Part shown: positions 22,943 through 34,745 of the stretch, piece by piece | Position numbering within the stretch: the first letter of the stretch is position 1 | Layout: the number at the start of each line of letters is the position of its first letter | Notes under the pieces: model-generated | Database searches by the model: none | Told to the model about the DNA's origin: nothing | Seen by the model: the letters and a program-made list of their open reading frames with translations, nothing else | Position numbers and translations under genes: made by a program | Source: Oegoconia quadripuncta | Taxonomy: Eukaryota > Arthropoda > Insecta > Lepidoptera > Autostichidae | Length of the DNA: 64,000 nt | Assembly (NCBI GenBank): GCA_949316235.1 | Contig: OX438759.1 | Coordinates: 12,437,618 to 12,501,617 of the forward strand | Direction of reading: 5' to 3'

Positions 22943-23793
22943 TACATCAAACAACCGATAACATTTTTACAAGGGGCCACAATGATTTCATTTGAATTTA
23001 ACGCGTTGTAATCCAACTTCGTTTCAAGTGGGGTGACGATACTTTTACAGTCATTCATATTGAATTTGTGTAAGACTGTTTTTATATACCTGCTCTGATC
23101 CAAAGTAATTTTGTCACCACACCTTTCAACTCTTATGCCCAAAAATAGTTTAATGTCTTTTAGATCAACCATACGAAATCTGTTCATCAAATATCTTTTA
23201 AAATTATTCATTGAACTAAGATCGGCTGTGGCTATCACTAGGTCATCTACATAAAGAATAATGTAGATGTTCTTCGAAATATCACCCTTATCTAGCACAT
23301 AGAGACAGCGGTCAACTGATGAATTTTTAAAACCCATTTCTATAAGAGCTTTTTCAAAAGTTTCAAACCAACATCGTGCTGCTTGTTTTAGTCCGTACAA
23401 GGCTTTATTCAAGTTACATACTTGGTCACTTTGACATGGAATACCTTCTGGAACTTTCATAAAGATTTCTTCCTTTAATTCCCCGTTTAAAAACGCGGTT
23501 TTCACGTCCATGTGGTGAATTAATAAATTAAATTGATTCGCGAAAGCTAATATAAATCTGAAACTAGAAATTCTCGCCACTGGCGCGAAAGTTTCGTTAT
23601 AATCTATCTCATATTTTTGACTAAAGCCTCGTGCGACCAACCGTGCTTTGTATTTAAGTGGATTTCCAAACTCGTCATTTTTAATAGTAAATATCCACTT
23701 ACAATCAACAATATTTTTATTTTTAGGTTTCGGTACTAAGGTCCACGTATAGTTTTCGATGAGTGAATTAATTTCCTCTTTTATAGCCTGTTC
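22943..23793 (-). pseudogene. Copia reverse transcriptase, N-terminal part
   Basis: The frame follows the stop at 23794-23796 and includes KWIFTIK, LVARGFSQ, YNETFAPVAR, HHMDVKTAFLNGEL, ALYGLKQAARCWF and the catalytic ILYVDDLV (about 23240-23262). It then has the LFLGIRVER and QSRYIKTVL blocks and stops at the nested transposon after GCLMY. All the usual RT palm motifs of Ty1/copia are present. Transcripts would run into the inverted repeat of the inserted element, so no complete RT-RNase H can be made. Confidence 0.95.
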
Positions 23794-24633
23794 TCATAGT
23801 AACCTATCATCCCTTGTTTCGATTTCTTTGTAGGATGTTGGTACTTGACATACCAATGACTGAGCGCACAACAGATAATCTTGAAAAATATTATCTTCAT
23901 TATAGGAAACTTTGGGAAGATCTTTGATCCTATCACTCCGTCTTAAATTAGGCAACATCTTATTGTCTTGTGATAAGGAGGACCCGTTGTGCTCATCTGT
24001 TTCTCTTACAGATTTATTAGGTACTTGCCCTAATGAGGTATTTTCATTTAAGTTATCATTTGTTTGTTTTTGTATATCTGATTTCACCTCATCAGATTTG
24101 CACACCTTCTTAGCGGGTGAAGTGTGCATTGAGTCACTTGGATCACAGGAGTTTTCATGAGCCACCCCCTTAGAACTCAGTGAAGGTCTGCTAGACAAGA
24201 AATTTATCTCGTCCACAACCACATTTCTTACTATAACAAACTTTTCAGTTTCCACAACCCATACTTTGTATCCATTTGTTTCATAACCAACCAGTATACC
24301 CTTTGAGGACTTATTTTCAAATTTGGTTTTTCTGATTTTGTTATGCATGAATATAGTTGATCCAAATATTTTCAAAAATTTAAGATGCGGCTTTCTACCA
24401 TGCCACATTTCAAAAGGAGTTTTATAAACCTTTAAAGCTCTAGTTGGAGAAATATTTATTAAAAATGTAGCAGTTAAAACCGCTTCGCCCCAAAAGGTTT
24501 TATTTAATTTGGAACCAACCAGCATAGCGCGAGCTTTTTCTGTCACAGTTCGTATCATACGTTCTGCGATACCATTTAAAGCAGGTGTTCGTGGGACTGT
24601 TAAATGATAACTAATACCTTTTTGCACACAGTA
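23794..24633 (-). pseudogene. Copia integrase C-terminal part
   Basis: Continues the integrase one frame away from the upstream gag-pro frame. It contains ISYHLTVPRTPALNG and the third catalytic residue in GIAERMIRT, then NKTFWGEAV, TPFEMWHGRKP and the LRRSDRIKD linker typical of the copia integrase-RT boundary. It is ended by TGA at 23794-23796, probably from a Trp codon; the RT frame continues immediately after it. Confidence 0.93.
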
Positions 24634-26381
24634 TTTTTTTTCATGTCATTTGACAAATATTCACCTCCATTATCACAATATAGATTAACTATATTCAAAT
24701 TAAAAAGAGCACTACTTTTAGAAACGTAATCTTGAAATATTACAAATACATCTGATTTATGCGTTATCAGGTATGTTGCACAGTAGTGAGTAAACTCATC
24801 AACAAAAATCACAAAGTAGTTTTTGCCGTCAAGTGTCGAAGGAGTGATGGGACCACACACATCTGTGTGAACATTGAATAGGGGCCGTTTTAAGTGTTCC
24901 TTATTTTTAACCTTATTAAATGGCAAACAAGCTTGTTTTCCGTTTATGCAAGCTTCACATAAGTCTTCTTTTGGTTTGATTTGACTTATTCGTTCAGTGT
25001 CACCAAACATATCATTGCTTTTTAATTGCAAAAATTTTGTTTTGCTAATGTGACCCAAACGTTGGTGCCATAAATAGCTATTATTTTCAACGGTCTTATT
25101 CAATTCAGACACATTTAACATGCTTATATGTACCTTGAAATCAATAGTAATAAAATTGTTCAAGCACTTACCAGTACCAGTTATAACCGACTTACCACGG
25201 TGATCATTTATTTGAACAGTACCATTTTGGTTAAATATCACCGTTAATCCAGCATTTTGTATTTTCCTTACGGAAAGTAGGTTATAGGGTACGTCGGGAC
25301 AGTATAAAACATCTTGAAGTGTTCCGCTTACGCCTAAATTGCTGGTTACTTCAAGGGTACCCTTTTTTATGGCCATTATAAATGTCCCATTTTTTGCTAC
25401 GGATATCTTCAATGGTTTGTCTAACAACGTGAAGTTTTGTGTTAGATCTTCTCGGTTAATTATATGATCTGATGCTCCCGAGTCTAATATAAATGAAATT
25501 TTGTTAGAATTTTCATCTTTTTCTGGAAATCCGCCGGCCATGAAGGCAAAACCTGAAAAGTCTGAAGAATTTGTAGGCTCGGTTGTTTGGACAGTTTGAA
25601 GCGTTCTTTTTGTTTCATAATTATTGAATTTTTGTCCTTTTTTCTTATAATAATAGCAATCGTTTCTCAAGTGCCCTTTTCTTCCACAGTGGTGGCATTT
25701 TATTTTTGTATTTTTAAACTTTGCCTTTGTTTTCCAAGACTTCATTGGCTTCTTCGGATAATTCTGAGGAGAATGAGGAACTGCAGCTTGTAGAACTTTC
25801 AAGCTTGTGTCTCTATTTTCATTTAATATTTTTATTTCTTGGTCCAACAACCTTGTTTTGACAAATGCCAATGTCAAATTATCTTCAGCTAACGTTTCAA
25901 GAGCCGTGATAACTCCATCGTAAGAGTTATGTAATGATAATAATAAATGGGAAACTTTATCCATTTCCTCCAGCTTTGCTCCAGCAGCAATCAATTCAGA
26001 CAAAAGATCCTCGAAATTACGAAAATGTTTTATTAGCGGTGTATCAGTTTGGAGTTTGAGGCTGAGTAATTTCTTTCTCAAAGCTAATTGTGTAGCCAGA
26101 CTTTTTCGTTCATAAATTGCATCCAAATTATCGAAAATTTGTTTTGCATTATAATCGCTTTTGACGAATCCTAGAAAGGAGTCGGATAAATACTCAACAA
26201 TTGTGCTCTTTGCGAGTTTGTCCTTTTTATACCACTCATTACTTGATTCTTCAGGAAAGTCATTGTCTATAACGTCAATCACTTCAAGTTCACTTAACAA
26301 AATACGAAGTCTCATTTTCCAAACACTGTACTTTTCACCGTCAAATTGTTTAATATTACGTTTCATTTTTAAATTATCCAT
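24600..26381 (-). pseudogene. Copia gag, protease and integrase N-terminal part
   Basis: 593-codon frame from ATG at 26381. Residues about 1-200 are copia-type Gag (KRNIKQFDGEKYSVWKMRL). A CCHC zinc knuckle CHHCGRKGHLRNDC is at about 229-242. The aspartic protease motif FILDSGASDH is at about 297-306, and the pre-integrase HHCC domain (LWHQRLGHIS...CEACI) at about 438-477. Integrase catalytic Asp residues are in HTDVCGP (about 507) and YCDNGGEY (about 569). The frame is lost at an 8-base A run (24634-24641, T on the + strand) just after the second Asp, so the last 15 or so residues are out of frame. Confidence 0.96.
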
Positions 26382-26460
26382 TTTCTTAAATCACTAAAAT
26401 GTCACTAAAATACTAGGCACAAAAAGTGTCCCTTTTTTATTATTATTTAATTTTATTTCC

Positions 26461-26474
26461 CTGGGCCCATAACC
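26461..26474 (-). other. Copia primer-binding site (half-tRNA type)
   Basis: Sense strand GGTTATGGGCCCAG directly follows the 5' LTR. Copia-type elements are known to prime from an internal fragment of initiator-methionine tRNA, and this sequence fits that. Confidence 0.9.
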
Positions 26475-26738
26475 TGTAGGTTATGGAGGGGCTTTTGAAT
26501 AAAAACAGAGTTATTAAAGTTCGACGATAATTAAAATATATTTGAATATATATTTATAAGGAGAGGTGCACTACAGTACTGAACCGCACACGTAAAGCGC
26601 ATGTAACGAAGTAAGGGGGCTGACCTAACAAAAGTAGATCCTTCCGCTGTGCATTGATTCCATGAATGAGAACAAGAGACCCTTGTTCTAAATTATTATG
26701 AAACTGTACATAGATTTATATTTTGTTATATTCCAACA
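26475..26738 (-). repeat. Copia 5' LTR
   Basis: 264 bp, identical by eye to 20435-20698, followed on the + strand by the TATAA target duplication. It should hold the promoter and polyadenylation signals of the element. Confidence 0.97.
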
Positions 26739-27806
26739 TATAATAATACCAAGACAAACACCCTGCATGATTACGACCTCGAAATTCTATCTTTTCTGTT
26801 TTGCTAACACTAGGTACACTACGTTTAAATGAAGCTCTTTACATTATCCCGACAGGGAATCGAAGCTTTCACATTTCCTTGCCAACCACGGCATGAAACC
26901 GTTATGCCACAGAGCAATGACGGAATTCGTCAAATCAAACGTTGAAGTTATCGTACCGCTAAACTTTTACAAGGAGTAAAACTTTCTCCATTCTCCTTAA
27001 ACTAATCTAGTTATAATACTGTTCTGCAAACATCAAAGGATTACATTTTAGTGAAATTAAAATCTTAACTGAGCACTGACGCTTCGATATTAAAAGAAAC
27101 TTTCATCATAACAGAGTATTGTCGGCTGAAAGTTCCTTTTATCTTTTAATGAAGTGTTCCGTTTCATCGCTATCACTCCAGTTTGGAGGTACACAAAGGA
27201 ATTTTTACCTTTTATTAACGGTCTTCAGGCTTTCGAGTACAGAATGCTCCGAGGGGCTATTATACAGATCTCGGGGTGCGGGGGATACAGGGAAGGGTGA
27301 GGGGGGGAGGAGGGTGTGACGAGACGGTTCATCGGACCTTGCATGTAGGAATGGGAGTTTCGGAAGCGTTGTTATTTAGCGTCTAGACATTTGATGATCA
27401 ATTTGTTGAGTCCGTTCAACTTCATTTGGATTATATACGCATGCTATCGACTTGGATTATTGTTAGTCCACTGCTGAAACTAAGCCTCTCTCTCTCACCA
27501 CATTTTTAAGTTTTCCTGACATTTTGTGTCAACGTTTTATATACATAGTTCTCGCTCGTGTAATTTCCTCATTTAAATGTATCCAATATCTTATTCCGTG
27601 GCGTATTCTATCTGTGTACCAAATTCCATTTAAATCCGTTCTTCGGATTCGCCGTGATGGAGTTGCAAACAAACAACCGAAAGTTTCGCATATATGTATT
27701 AGTAGGATTGGATGCGATGGCTGCGGCTGCGAGATTTTAAAACGCTCCGCGCCTCGAACGTCTTTTTATTTTTTTTGTCGTTTATAAGATTTTTTGGTTG
27801 ATTTAT
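26739..27806. other. Intronic; repeat E-like tail at 27590-27715
   Basis: 'attctatctgtgtaccaaat', 'atttaaatccgttctt' and 'cgaaagtttcgcatatat' at 27590-27715 match the 3' half of repeat E. Nothing else is recognised. Confidence 0.5.
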
Positions 27807-28020
27807 AATGACGACCGATTGGTGTAAGTAGTGGATACCCTGTCAGCGAAACCAACGGTTGTGGGTTCGGATTCGAATCCCTCGAGGGGTAAATGTTTGT
27901 ATGATGATTGATGATGAATATGAACATTTTTCCCGAGTCATACGTTTATATAAATATTTATATGTATGTATATCCATTTATGCCAATCATCTAGTCCCAT
28001 TACCATTGTTTAAATAATTA
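27807..28020 (+). repeat. SINE family B2
   Basis: Head 'gacgaccgattggtgtaagt', 'cagcgaaaccaacggttgtg', B-box region 'ggttcggattcgaatccctc' (with a small internal duplication), then 'gatgatgaatatgaacattt' and an AT-rich tail ending near 'catctagtcccatta'. Confidence 0.8.
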
Positions 28021-28411
28021 TTTAAACAATGGTACTCCTTTTTCCAGGAAGTAAAAATGTTACCACGTGTACATTCGTTTTAATTTACAGTAGTGTCACA
28101 CAATTTATTGATACTAATATCAGTAACTTGCTAAACGTTTAAAAATCAACAAACACTTGAAATCTCGACAAAATGTAATAAATTGGGGCCCCGGGGCATG
28201 TTTCCTTGAACGCTGCCAGCGTTTCCTCACTGAATGCAAGCAGTACCTAAACGTTGAATGAGGAAATTGATTAATTTTGCATTAACATTTTTTTTTTTAT
28301 TTCTGGCAAATCAATTTGGATATGTTTCAACGGAACACCAGACCAGACGCCAGGAATTTTCCTCACAAATTTCGGACATGTGTGGAAAATTCCTTGCGTC
28401 TGGTGAACCTC

Positions 28412-28719
28412 ACCGCCTCCGTGGCTCAATGTACATAACATTGGGTTTACGATTCTGAGGTCGCGGGTTCGAACCCCAGCGGGGTATATGTTTAGTACCC
28501 GGTTTCGTTGGTAGTAGGGTATTTTAAATGTCCGCCTGGCAATTATCACCATCTTAACTAAATCTGCCGCCAAACAGCAATGTTAATAGCATTGTTGTGT
28601 TCTGGTTGTCAGAGATAAGACAGCCAGTTCCCCAAAATATTTGGCTTGCCGGGTCAGTACGCTTCCACTTCACTTAACATCAGGTGTGATTGAGGTCAAG
28701 TGCTAACCCGTTGTGCATT
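28412..28719 (+). repeat. SINE family A
   Basis: Standard head, 'gggttcgaaccccagcgggg' B box and body. A short deletion removes 'ccttcggcctcatctt'-like bases near the 3' end. It ends 'aacccgttgtgcatt' without a long A-run. Confidence 0.9.
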
Positions 28720-31209
28720 CTAAAGACGCAATTTATATAATACAGATAAAGATTTGCGATCGCCACGCTGATCTTATTACCTAACTTCAATGACAATGAA
28801 CTGTATCACCAACTGTCAAATTAGACCAATAGCAGATGGCAATGAAGCTCATTAATATTGAGGTTGGACTCAAGGTTGCCCACGTACCCCCTAAAGTGCG
28901 CACCGCAGCTAATAAAGTTTCAAGTCGTACCAAACTTCTCCATGTGCGGAAAATGGAAATGAGGTGTTCGATGCGTACGTGTATTTGACCTTAACCTTAA
29001 CGGTTGCTATTGATTGAATTTCATTTAGTTCGTAAGTATAGTAATTGAGTTGGTACGTTATTGTCTGCATTGTCGCTATAGATACGTTTTCTTACTGGAG
29101 GTTTTGTGTTTCATGTGCATTCATTGCAATTTTGTACGACCATCGATTGCAGATTGATAGGCGGATAGATAAGGGAACAGCAAGTCTGACTGCTTTTGAT
29201 AAATAAATTGTTTAATTTGATATGGATCTATTCTCAGAAGGAATTTAATTTGAGGTCCAACTTCCCACGGATCAGGTTGAGTAGTGCTACAGGTATTTCG
29301 GGTTTTATCATACCTATTATATACCACTAAATCTTTCTATTTTATCGAATACGTACAACAACTTTCTACGAGTTATATACAGTCGACGGCATGTCAAGCG
29401 TAACGCTTTGACCTTTGGGCCGGCTCGTCGTGTTTACTTATGTAGTGCCCCAATTAGTGAAGAGGTCTGTTGATAGTAGCTAGACTTGTCGAATCATGTC
29501 CAGATATTTATTTACCTGGAACACTGTAAACTCGGCAAAAGAAGGTTTTCCGGTATAATTGACAATATAGACATGCGCACACACATTGTAATAAGTACTT
29601 ATTATTGTAAAGACGCGTGTTTTTTTTGTACGACTTCAATCACATTTGATGTTAAGTGAAGATGAGGCCTGCCCTGCGGCAAAACGCTGATCACATCGAT
29701 ATAGTTGATAATGGTTTGATTGAACAAAGCAAAATAAATGGATTATCAACAGCTTATTACATTAGGTACCTACCTGCATAAGTAAATTCCCGTCCATATT
29801 CTAAGAACGGGCCAATCAATGGCACCCAATTACATTACTCAGCATGACAACCGTGGTTCGGTGAAATAGGATCAATTTGTTCTTCAATACAAATGCCTTC
29901 AATTAAGTTGTATGGAAGGTATAGGTAAATTGGCTTTTATGTTATATTATATTATAGTATAGGAGTTACTAAATTAGTATCAATAGGACAGTTTTTTACT
30001 GGTTGGGAAACTGTAGCTTATTTTATATTGTTATTATATTTTATACTTTGAAGCACAAAGACAGGTATAAGTTTTGAACATTTATCTATGGCGTGGAGAA
30101 TGGATGAGCTGATTCCAATGCAGTTCCTTTTGTTTTAATCTAATATTTGCAAGATGATCTGATGATAAATCGGTTAATAGTCTGTTCAAGCGTTTTAACC
30201 TTCACCTATTACAGCTTCAAGTCAAAAATCTAGGTAACCTTTTTCCTATAACTTATGACACGGGTATAATTTACTTATCTTATTTATTATCGTGGTCTCA
30301 CTGCCTGTATCCCACATTATGTAGGAGTTAGCAACTCGTATTCTTCTTCCATCTCGCTCTATATCTCAGTATTAACTTCTTTATCATATCATAATTCACA
30401 CTCTCCATATGTCTTTGTCCTACTAATACTTGTATCAAGTATACAATCATTTGCAGATAAGTTGTGATAATTTTCTACTTTGAATCTAGCCTAGATACTA
30501 GACCTACGAAATCCAATCATAAGTAGGACACGTTGGCTTATAATGGTATTCGTGATAGATAAATAATGTTATAATGCGACACATGGCAACGTATTCTCAG
30601 CACGGAGCCTATTATACCAGTCACCGTTAGAGCGATGCATTTGACCTTCTTGCGGCTCAATTTGTACTCGAATACACCTCAAGTGGGCTCTCCTTGTACG
30701 ATTACTAACACTGTTTATTATATTGTTATGAGAAAATGAATTCTTATCTATGAATTTATTTATAAACAGATTAGGTACTTATAGCTAGTCTTTCTGTGTT
30801 ATGGTTTACTTGATCTGGGGTAGGTACCTATAAAAAGTTCTTTAGATGTTCGTAAGTTGCTGGAGATATATATATCACAAATTAGTCCAAACCACCACGA
30901 ATAGGACTGCGCCAAAAAAGCGAATAAGTGTCTTAATTATAAAAGTCCGATGGATTTATTTCAACAAACATTCAATTAAATATAATTGTTTTAATTGTCA
31001 CTTACTAAGACATTTATTGCAAGACGTCGTTAACTACTGATAATTCAACTAACCTTGCAGTTTGAACCCTAGTTTGTACGATAGTGTTGAGTGTTTATTA
31101 ATACGCTTATTGTGTCGATACAAAGAGATTATTCTAGTCACAATAGAATGTTATCAATGTAAGAGTACCAGACTATTAACTGATTACTTTACTAAAATCT
31201 TAAGAGGGT
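28720..31209. other. Intronic, no gene seen
   Basis: A SINE A 3' fragment in reverse ('atcacatttgatgttaagtg', 29637-29676) is present. A patch around 30290-30420 may be an old LINE tail, but I cannot place it. Other frames show no domains. Confidence 0.4.
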
Positions 31210-31550
31210 TTATCCCACACGGCATTCCATACAAACTGTCCATTCCATTTTTCGAAATGAATAGACCGAGTCTAACGAAACTTTATAATTGTACGTATAA
31301 GCAGGATACATAGATCTAAAAAGTTAGTAGAGAACATCAAAATATCGATTTTAAAAGAATATTAAGATTTTTTTCTGTTACTATGGAAAATTTTAAATCG
31401 CTCTAATTTAGTTTCAATATCGTTTTTCGAAAATATGCGCTACTAACTTTTTAGTTCTATGTACGTTCTTTATGCGTATAAAGTTTCGTTAGAATCGGTT
31501 TATTCGGTTCGAAAAATTTGGACGTTTGTACGGAATACCGTGCGTGATAA
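31210..31550. mobile_element. Foldback MITE, about 340 bp
   Basis: The two halves are imperfect inverted copies. The left arm has 'cacacggcattccatacaaa', 'gtctaacgaaactttat' and 'ctaaaaagttagtag'. The right arm reads the same blocks in reverse complement ('tttgtacggaataccgtgcg', 'ataaagtttcgttagaatc', 'ctactaactttttag'). There is no coding. The target duplication is unclear. Confidence 0.8.
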
Positions 31551-33823
31551 TACCTGCCTTTTTATCCAAAACTACAGGACTCCAACATTTATTATCTCAT
31601 TTCTCACTAATATTATTACTAATATCTCACATCTCACTAATATTATAAATGTTAAACGTTGGATGTGTGTTCCTACAACGCTTGAATGGTGATTCCAATA
31701 CCTGGCATGGATGGTCCTGAATTAATATATTGGACAATTTTATCTTCAAATTTCAAATAAATTAGAACGATATACTGATTCCACGCAGGCGGTATATTTC
31801 AAAATGCTCTGCGATTTTGTGGACGTAATAAATTTGACTATTAATCAAGAATAAATTTTTGTATTGTAAACTCCTACCGACTAAGCTGACTGCATTTTGG
31901 GAGTGTTGAAAAAATACAATAAAGGTCATTTTGTACTGTTTGCTTAGTGTCTTCTTAGAACAGAACTCATTCTAAGCGGCAACGTAAATGACGCAATTTG
32001 TCGCCTCGGGGACTCCTCAAATTGGGTCGTACTTAGGGTGGCCATACATTCGTATGTTTGGCCTTTCATCCGGACTTTTCGATAATTGGAAATGAATAGA
32101 AATGAAAGGTAACATCAGTATGTCGATAGTGTTCATTTTCTGGTTTAACTTGTGATTTTGCCGGACTTTATTCATGTACCCCAAAGAAGTAGGTATAATA
32201 AGACTTAAACAAATAGTTATGTAGGCATATAGGAAGAGATTACTAATGTCTATTAATTTTATCTTTTTGTCATTGATAACTTGTAATTATTAATAAACAA
32301 CAGGGAAACCTAAGACAAACGCAAAAACAAAATAACAGACCCTGCTAGCAGTACTCGAATTAAAATAACTTTATACTTAACTAACGTAATAATTATTATC
32401 ACTTTCATGCAAGCAAGTATCCGACTTTTTGTCAGGCATATGGTAACCCTAGTTATATGGCAGCCTGTCCGTAAATCCGGACCAGACCATTTTTTCCAAA
32501 CATCTAAGAGACTGGAGCTATTGTGGCCAGTCATCTTGGTTACGGCCTTTTGTATCGGACAGTCGCCGTGAAGTGGGACAGGCTATCAACAACATGTGCG
32601 AATATTTTGTGGACAATGGTAAACAATAGGATACTCATTACAACCCGTGGTGTCTTTGCGTGTGTCAAATACCTAATGTGCGTTTAGATTTTACGGATAT
32701 AGAGGTCGTAGGTTCGCTCGAACCCCGCTAGGACAAATGTTTAAGACTCTGTTTGATGTAGTGCACGTAGCACAATTAGAGTGTTATCTTCTGGGTGTTT
32801 GAGTTGAGAAATCCAGTAAGTTAGAGAGCTCTGCACGACTTTTCACCTTCGGTATTACCGTCCCATAAATAAAAAAACCTTTTCTGGAGTCGGTTAAAAA
32901 TATGTTTTTTTATATGCATTCTTTTGCTATAATATCAATACAATTTGTTCTGACTATTTGTTACTTCGCAGAATTGAAGTCTGTTGCAGTCTTATTTGTC
33001 CTAAACGCACGGACACTGCCCAACTATCTGTATGTAAGTACTAACTACAAAATAATGTATTTGGATATTTTGTGTCGTATTGTCAACAGAGTAGTAATGT
33101 TTGTCTTTATTTGTAATCTTTCTTGAAGAACGTGGGAATATATTTTCCCTTTTGTCTGCCAGGTAGTCAATGAGGGATTCTTTCTATTGTCACATTTACA
33201 TTTGTCTCGGTACATATGGGTACAATTTGCATAAATTTGAAAAATGACATCTATACTTAACGAAATATACCTTTACACTTATTTCCTTTACAGATTGTAC
33301 CTATCGTTGAAGCACCGTCGGACAAAGCAGCGCATGACCACTTTTGAACTCTACTGCGTTATGTTAGGGTCCAAAGCTGATTAGGTGGACCTTTGTTTGA
33401 ATTTCGCTGGTGTCTTCCGGTTTAGATCCGACGTCATCGACTCCTCCGTCGTTGGCGGCATCTTTCCTCGGTTATTCCAAGATTTGGGCCACGTTTCCGG
33501 AATATGGTGTTTAACAGCGCCATGATTTAAGTGTTGGGTTATTTTACTCAGAGCCAGTGAAATTATCTGTGCTTAATTACGACGCAGCATTTGTGAACAA
33601 AAGTATCTTTCCATTGGATCGATAATGTAGGTTTCATGGGCAGTGTGGTGCGAATTTATTTTTTCTTGATTCCATTTTTTGTTTGAAGAATTCAAAAACT
33701 GTGTTGCCAATTTCAGCAAGAAGTCAAATTTATTCATAACACGCAAAATATTAAGTACAAAAACTTGACGACGATAAAAAACGGCAATTATAAAACGGAA
33801 CGGAATTCAAATGTACTAACCAG
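31551..33823. other. Intronic; one SINE-like fragment
   Basis: Positions about 32690-32765 ('gatatagaggtcgtaggttc', 'cgaaccccgctagg') look like a decayed tRNA-derived SINE head. No gene is supported; frames at 32310-32534(-) and 32902-33126(+) lack domains. Confidence 0.4.
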
Positions 33824-33965
33824 TGGTGTCGATTCGGATGTACACCAACTAAACTAAAACTAGTTTTGGAGTGGTGTCGTCGCATCGTACTGTTCCAATG
33901 AGAAAGAGACAGTACTACTCTAAAACTGGTTTTAGTTTAGTTGGTGTACATCCGAATCGACACCA
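33824..33965. mobile_element. Palindromic MITE, 142 bp
   Basis: Terminal inverted repeats of about 45 bp: 'tggtgtcgattcggatgtac' plus 'accaactaaactaaaactagtttt', with the inverse at the right end and only one mismatch in the first 40 or so bases. The loop is about 50 bp. Confidence 0.9.
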
Positions 33966-34596
33966 ATGTCAACCAACCCACAACTGTAAAACTTACGATT
34001 ATTTGTGTTCAAAAACGAATAAGGAGACTGACTAGTTTCGGGAATGTGAATTTTCAGAAATGCGAAGTTGTGAAATGAAACAGGTATCCTGGACACGCAC
34101 AAAAATCTTTGTGTGTCGACTTGACGAGACAAAGATGTTAATTATTTGGGGTTTCACTAACTGGACACACGTGTGTCCAAATCCGCGTGTCCACTTGTTG
34201 TCAAACTCTAATTTTCGCATGTGCATTCATAATCGTTCTGTTGAGCGGTTTGCTCGTTTCAGATATTCGTTGTTTCGTTATTTTATTAAATGTCCTATAT
34301 TGATCTTTCTACTAATTTTCGAATAGATTATCCTCTATTGTTTTCCTTGAAAGTTTGCTAATGAAATAAACCACATTCCAGTGGATATTTGTTGGGTTTC
34401 CCCAACGATGGTTCCATTATAATGAGTGTAGCTAACAGCATCATTTAAGTAGTTTAACAAATACGCATTTGTGGTCGTTAGCAACATGGAACAGTTGAGA
34501 AATCACTTGTATACAGGAAAAATCAAAAAAATTATCTTAATTTTCAATGAGATTCATTACATAAATCAATGTTTATAAGTTATTGTAATTGGACAC
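33966..34596. other. Intronic; short palindrome only
   Basis: TGGACACACGTGTGTCCA at 34162-34179 is an 18-bp perfect palindrome with a CACGTG E-box core. The overlapping open frames show no domain. Confidence 0.4.
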
Positions 34597-34745
34597 ATTG
34601 ACACGAAGAAACCAATGGTTGCGGGTTCGAAACCGGCGAGGAGTTGATATGTGTTTGATGACTACGAACATTTATTCCCGAGGCATATAAATATTCATGT
34701 ACAAGCTTTGCCTAATTTAAGACTAGGTAATGGGTGTAAATGTTC
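34597..34745 (+). repeat. SINE family B2 (5'-truncated)
   Basis: 'gaagaaaccaatggttgcgg', then B box 'gggttcgaaacc', 'gaacatttattcccgaggca' and 'tataaatattcatgtacaag' match the family B2 body. Confidence 0.7.

Larger units (their letters stand above)
20435..26738 (-). mobile_element. Ty1/copia LTR retrotransposon with a nested DNA transposon
   Basis: Complete element, transcribed on the - strand. It has two 264-bp LTRs beginning TGTTGGAATAT and ending CCTACA on the sense strand, TATAA duplicated at 20430-20434 and 26739-26743, a PBS next to the right LTR and a PPT next to the left LTR. Its gag-protease-integrase-RT-RNase H order is that of copia. Without the 1347-bp nested element and the extra TA, it is about 4.95 kb. 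It is defective: frameshift at 24634-24641, stop at 23794-23796, and an insertion in the RT region. The identical LTRs indicate recent insertion. Confidence 0.97.

Noticed and set aside
22759..22995. 78-codon + strand frame with the same start residues
   Set aside because: It is the other arm of the same inverted repeat read outward; no protein is implied.
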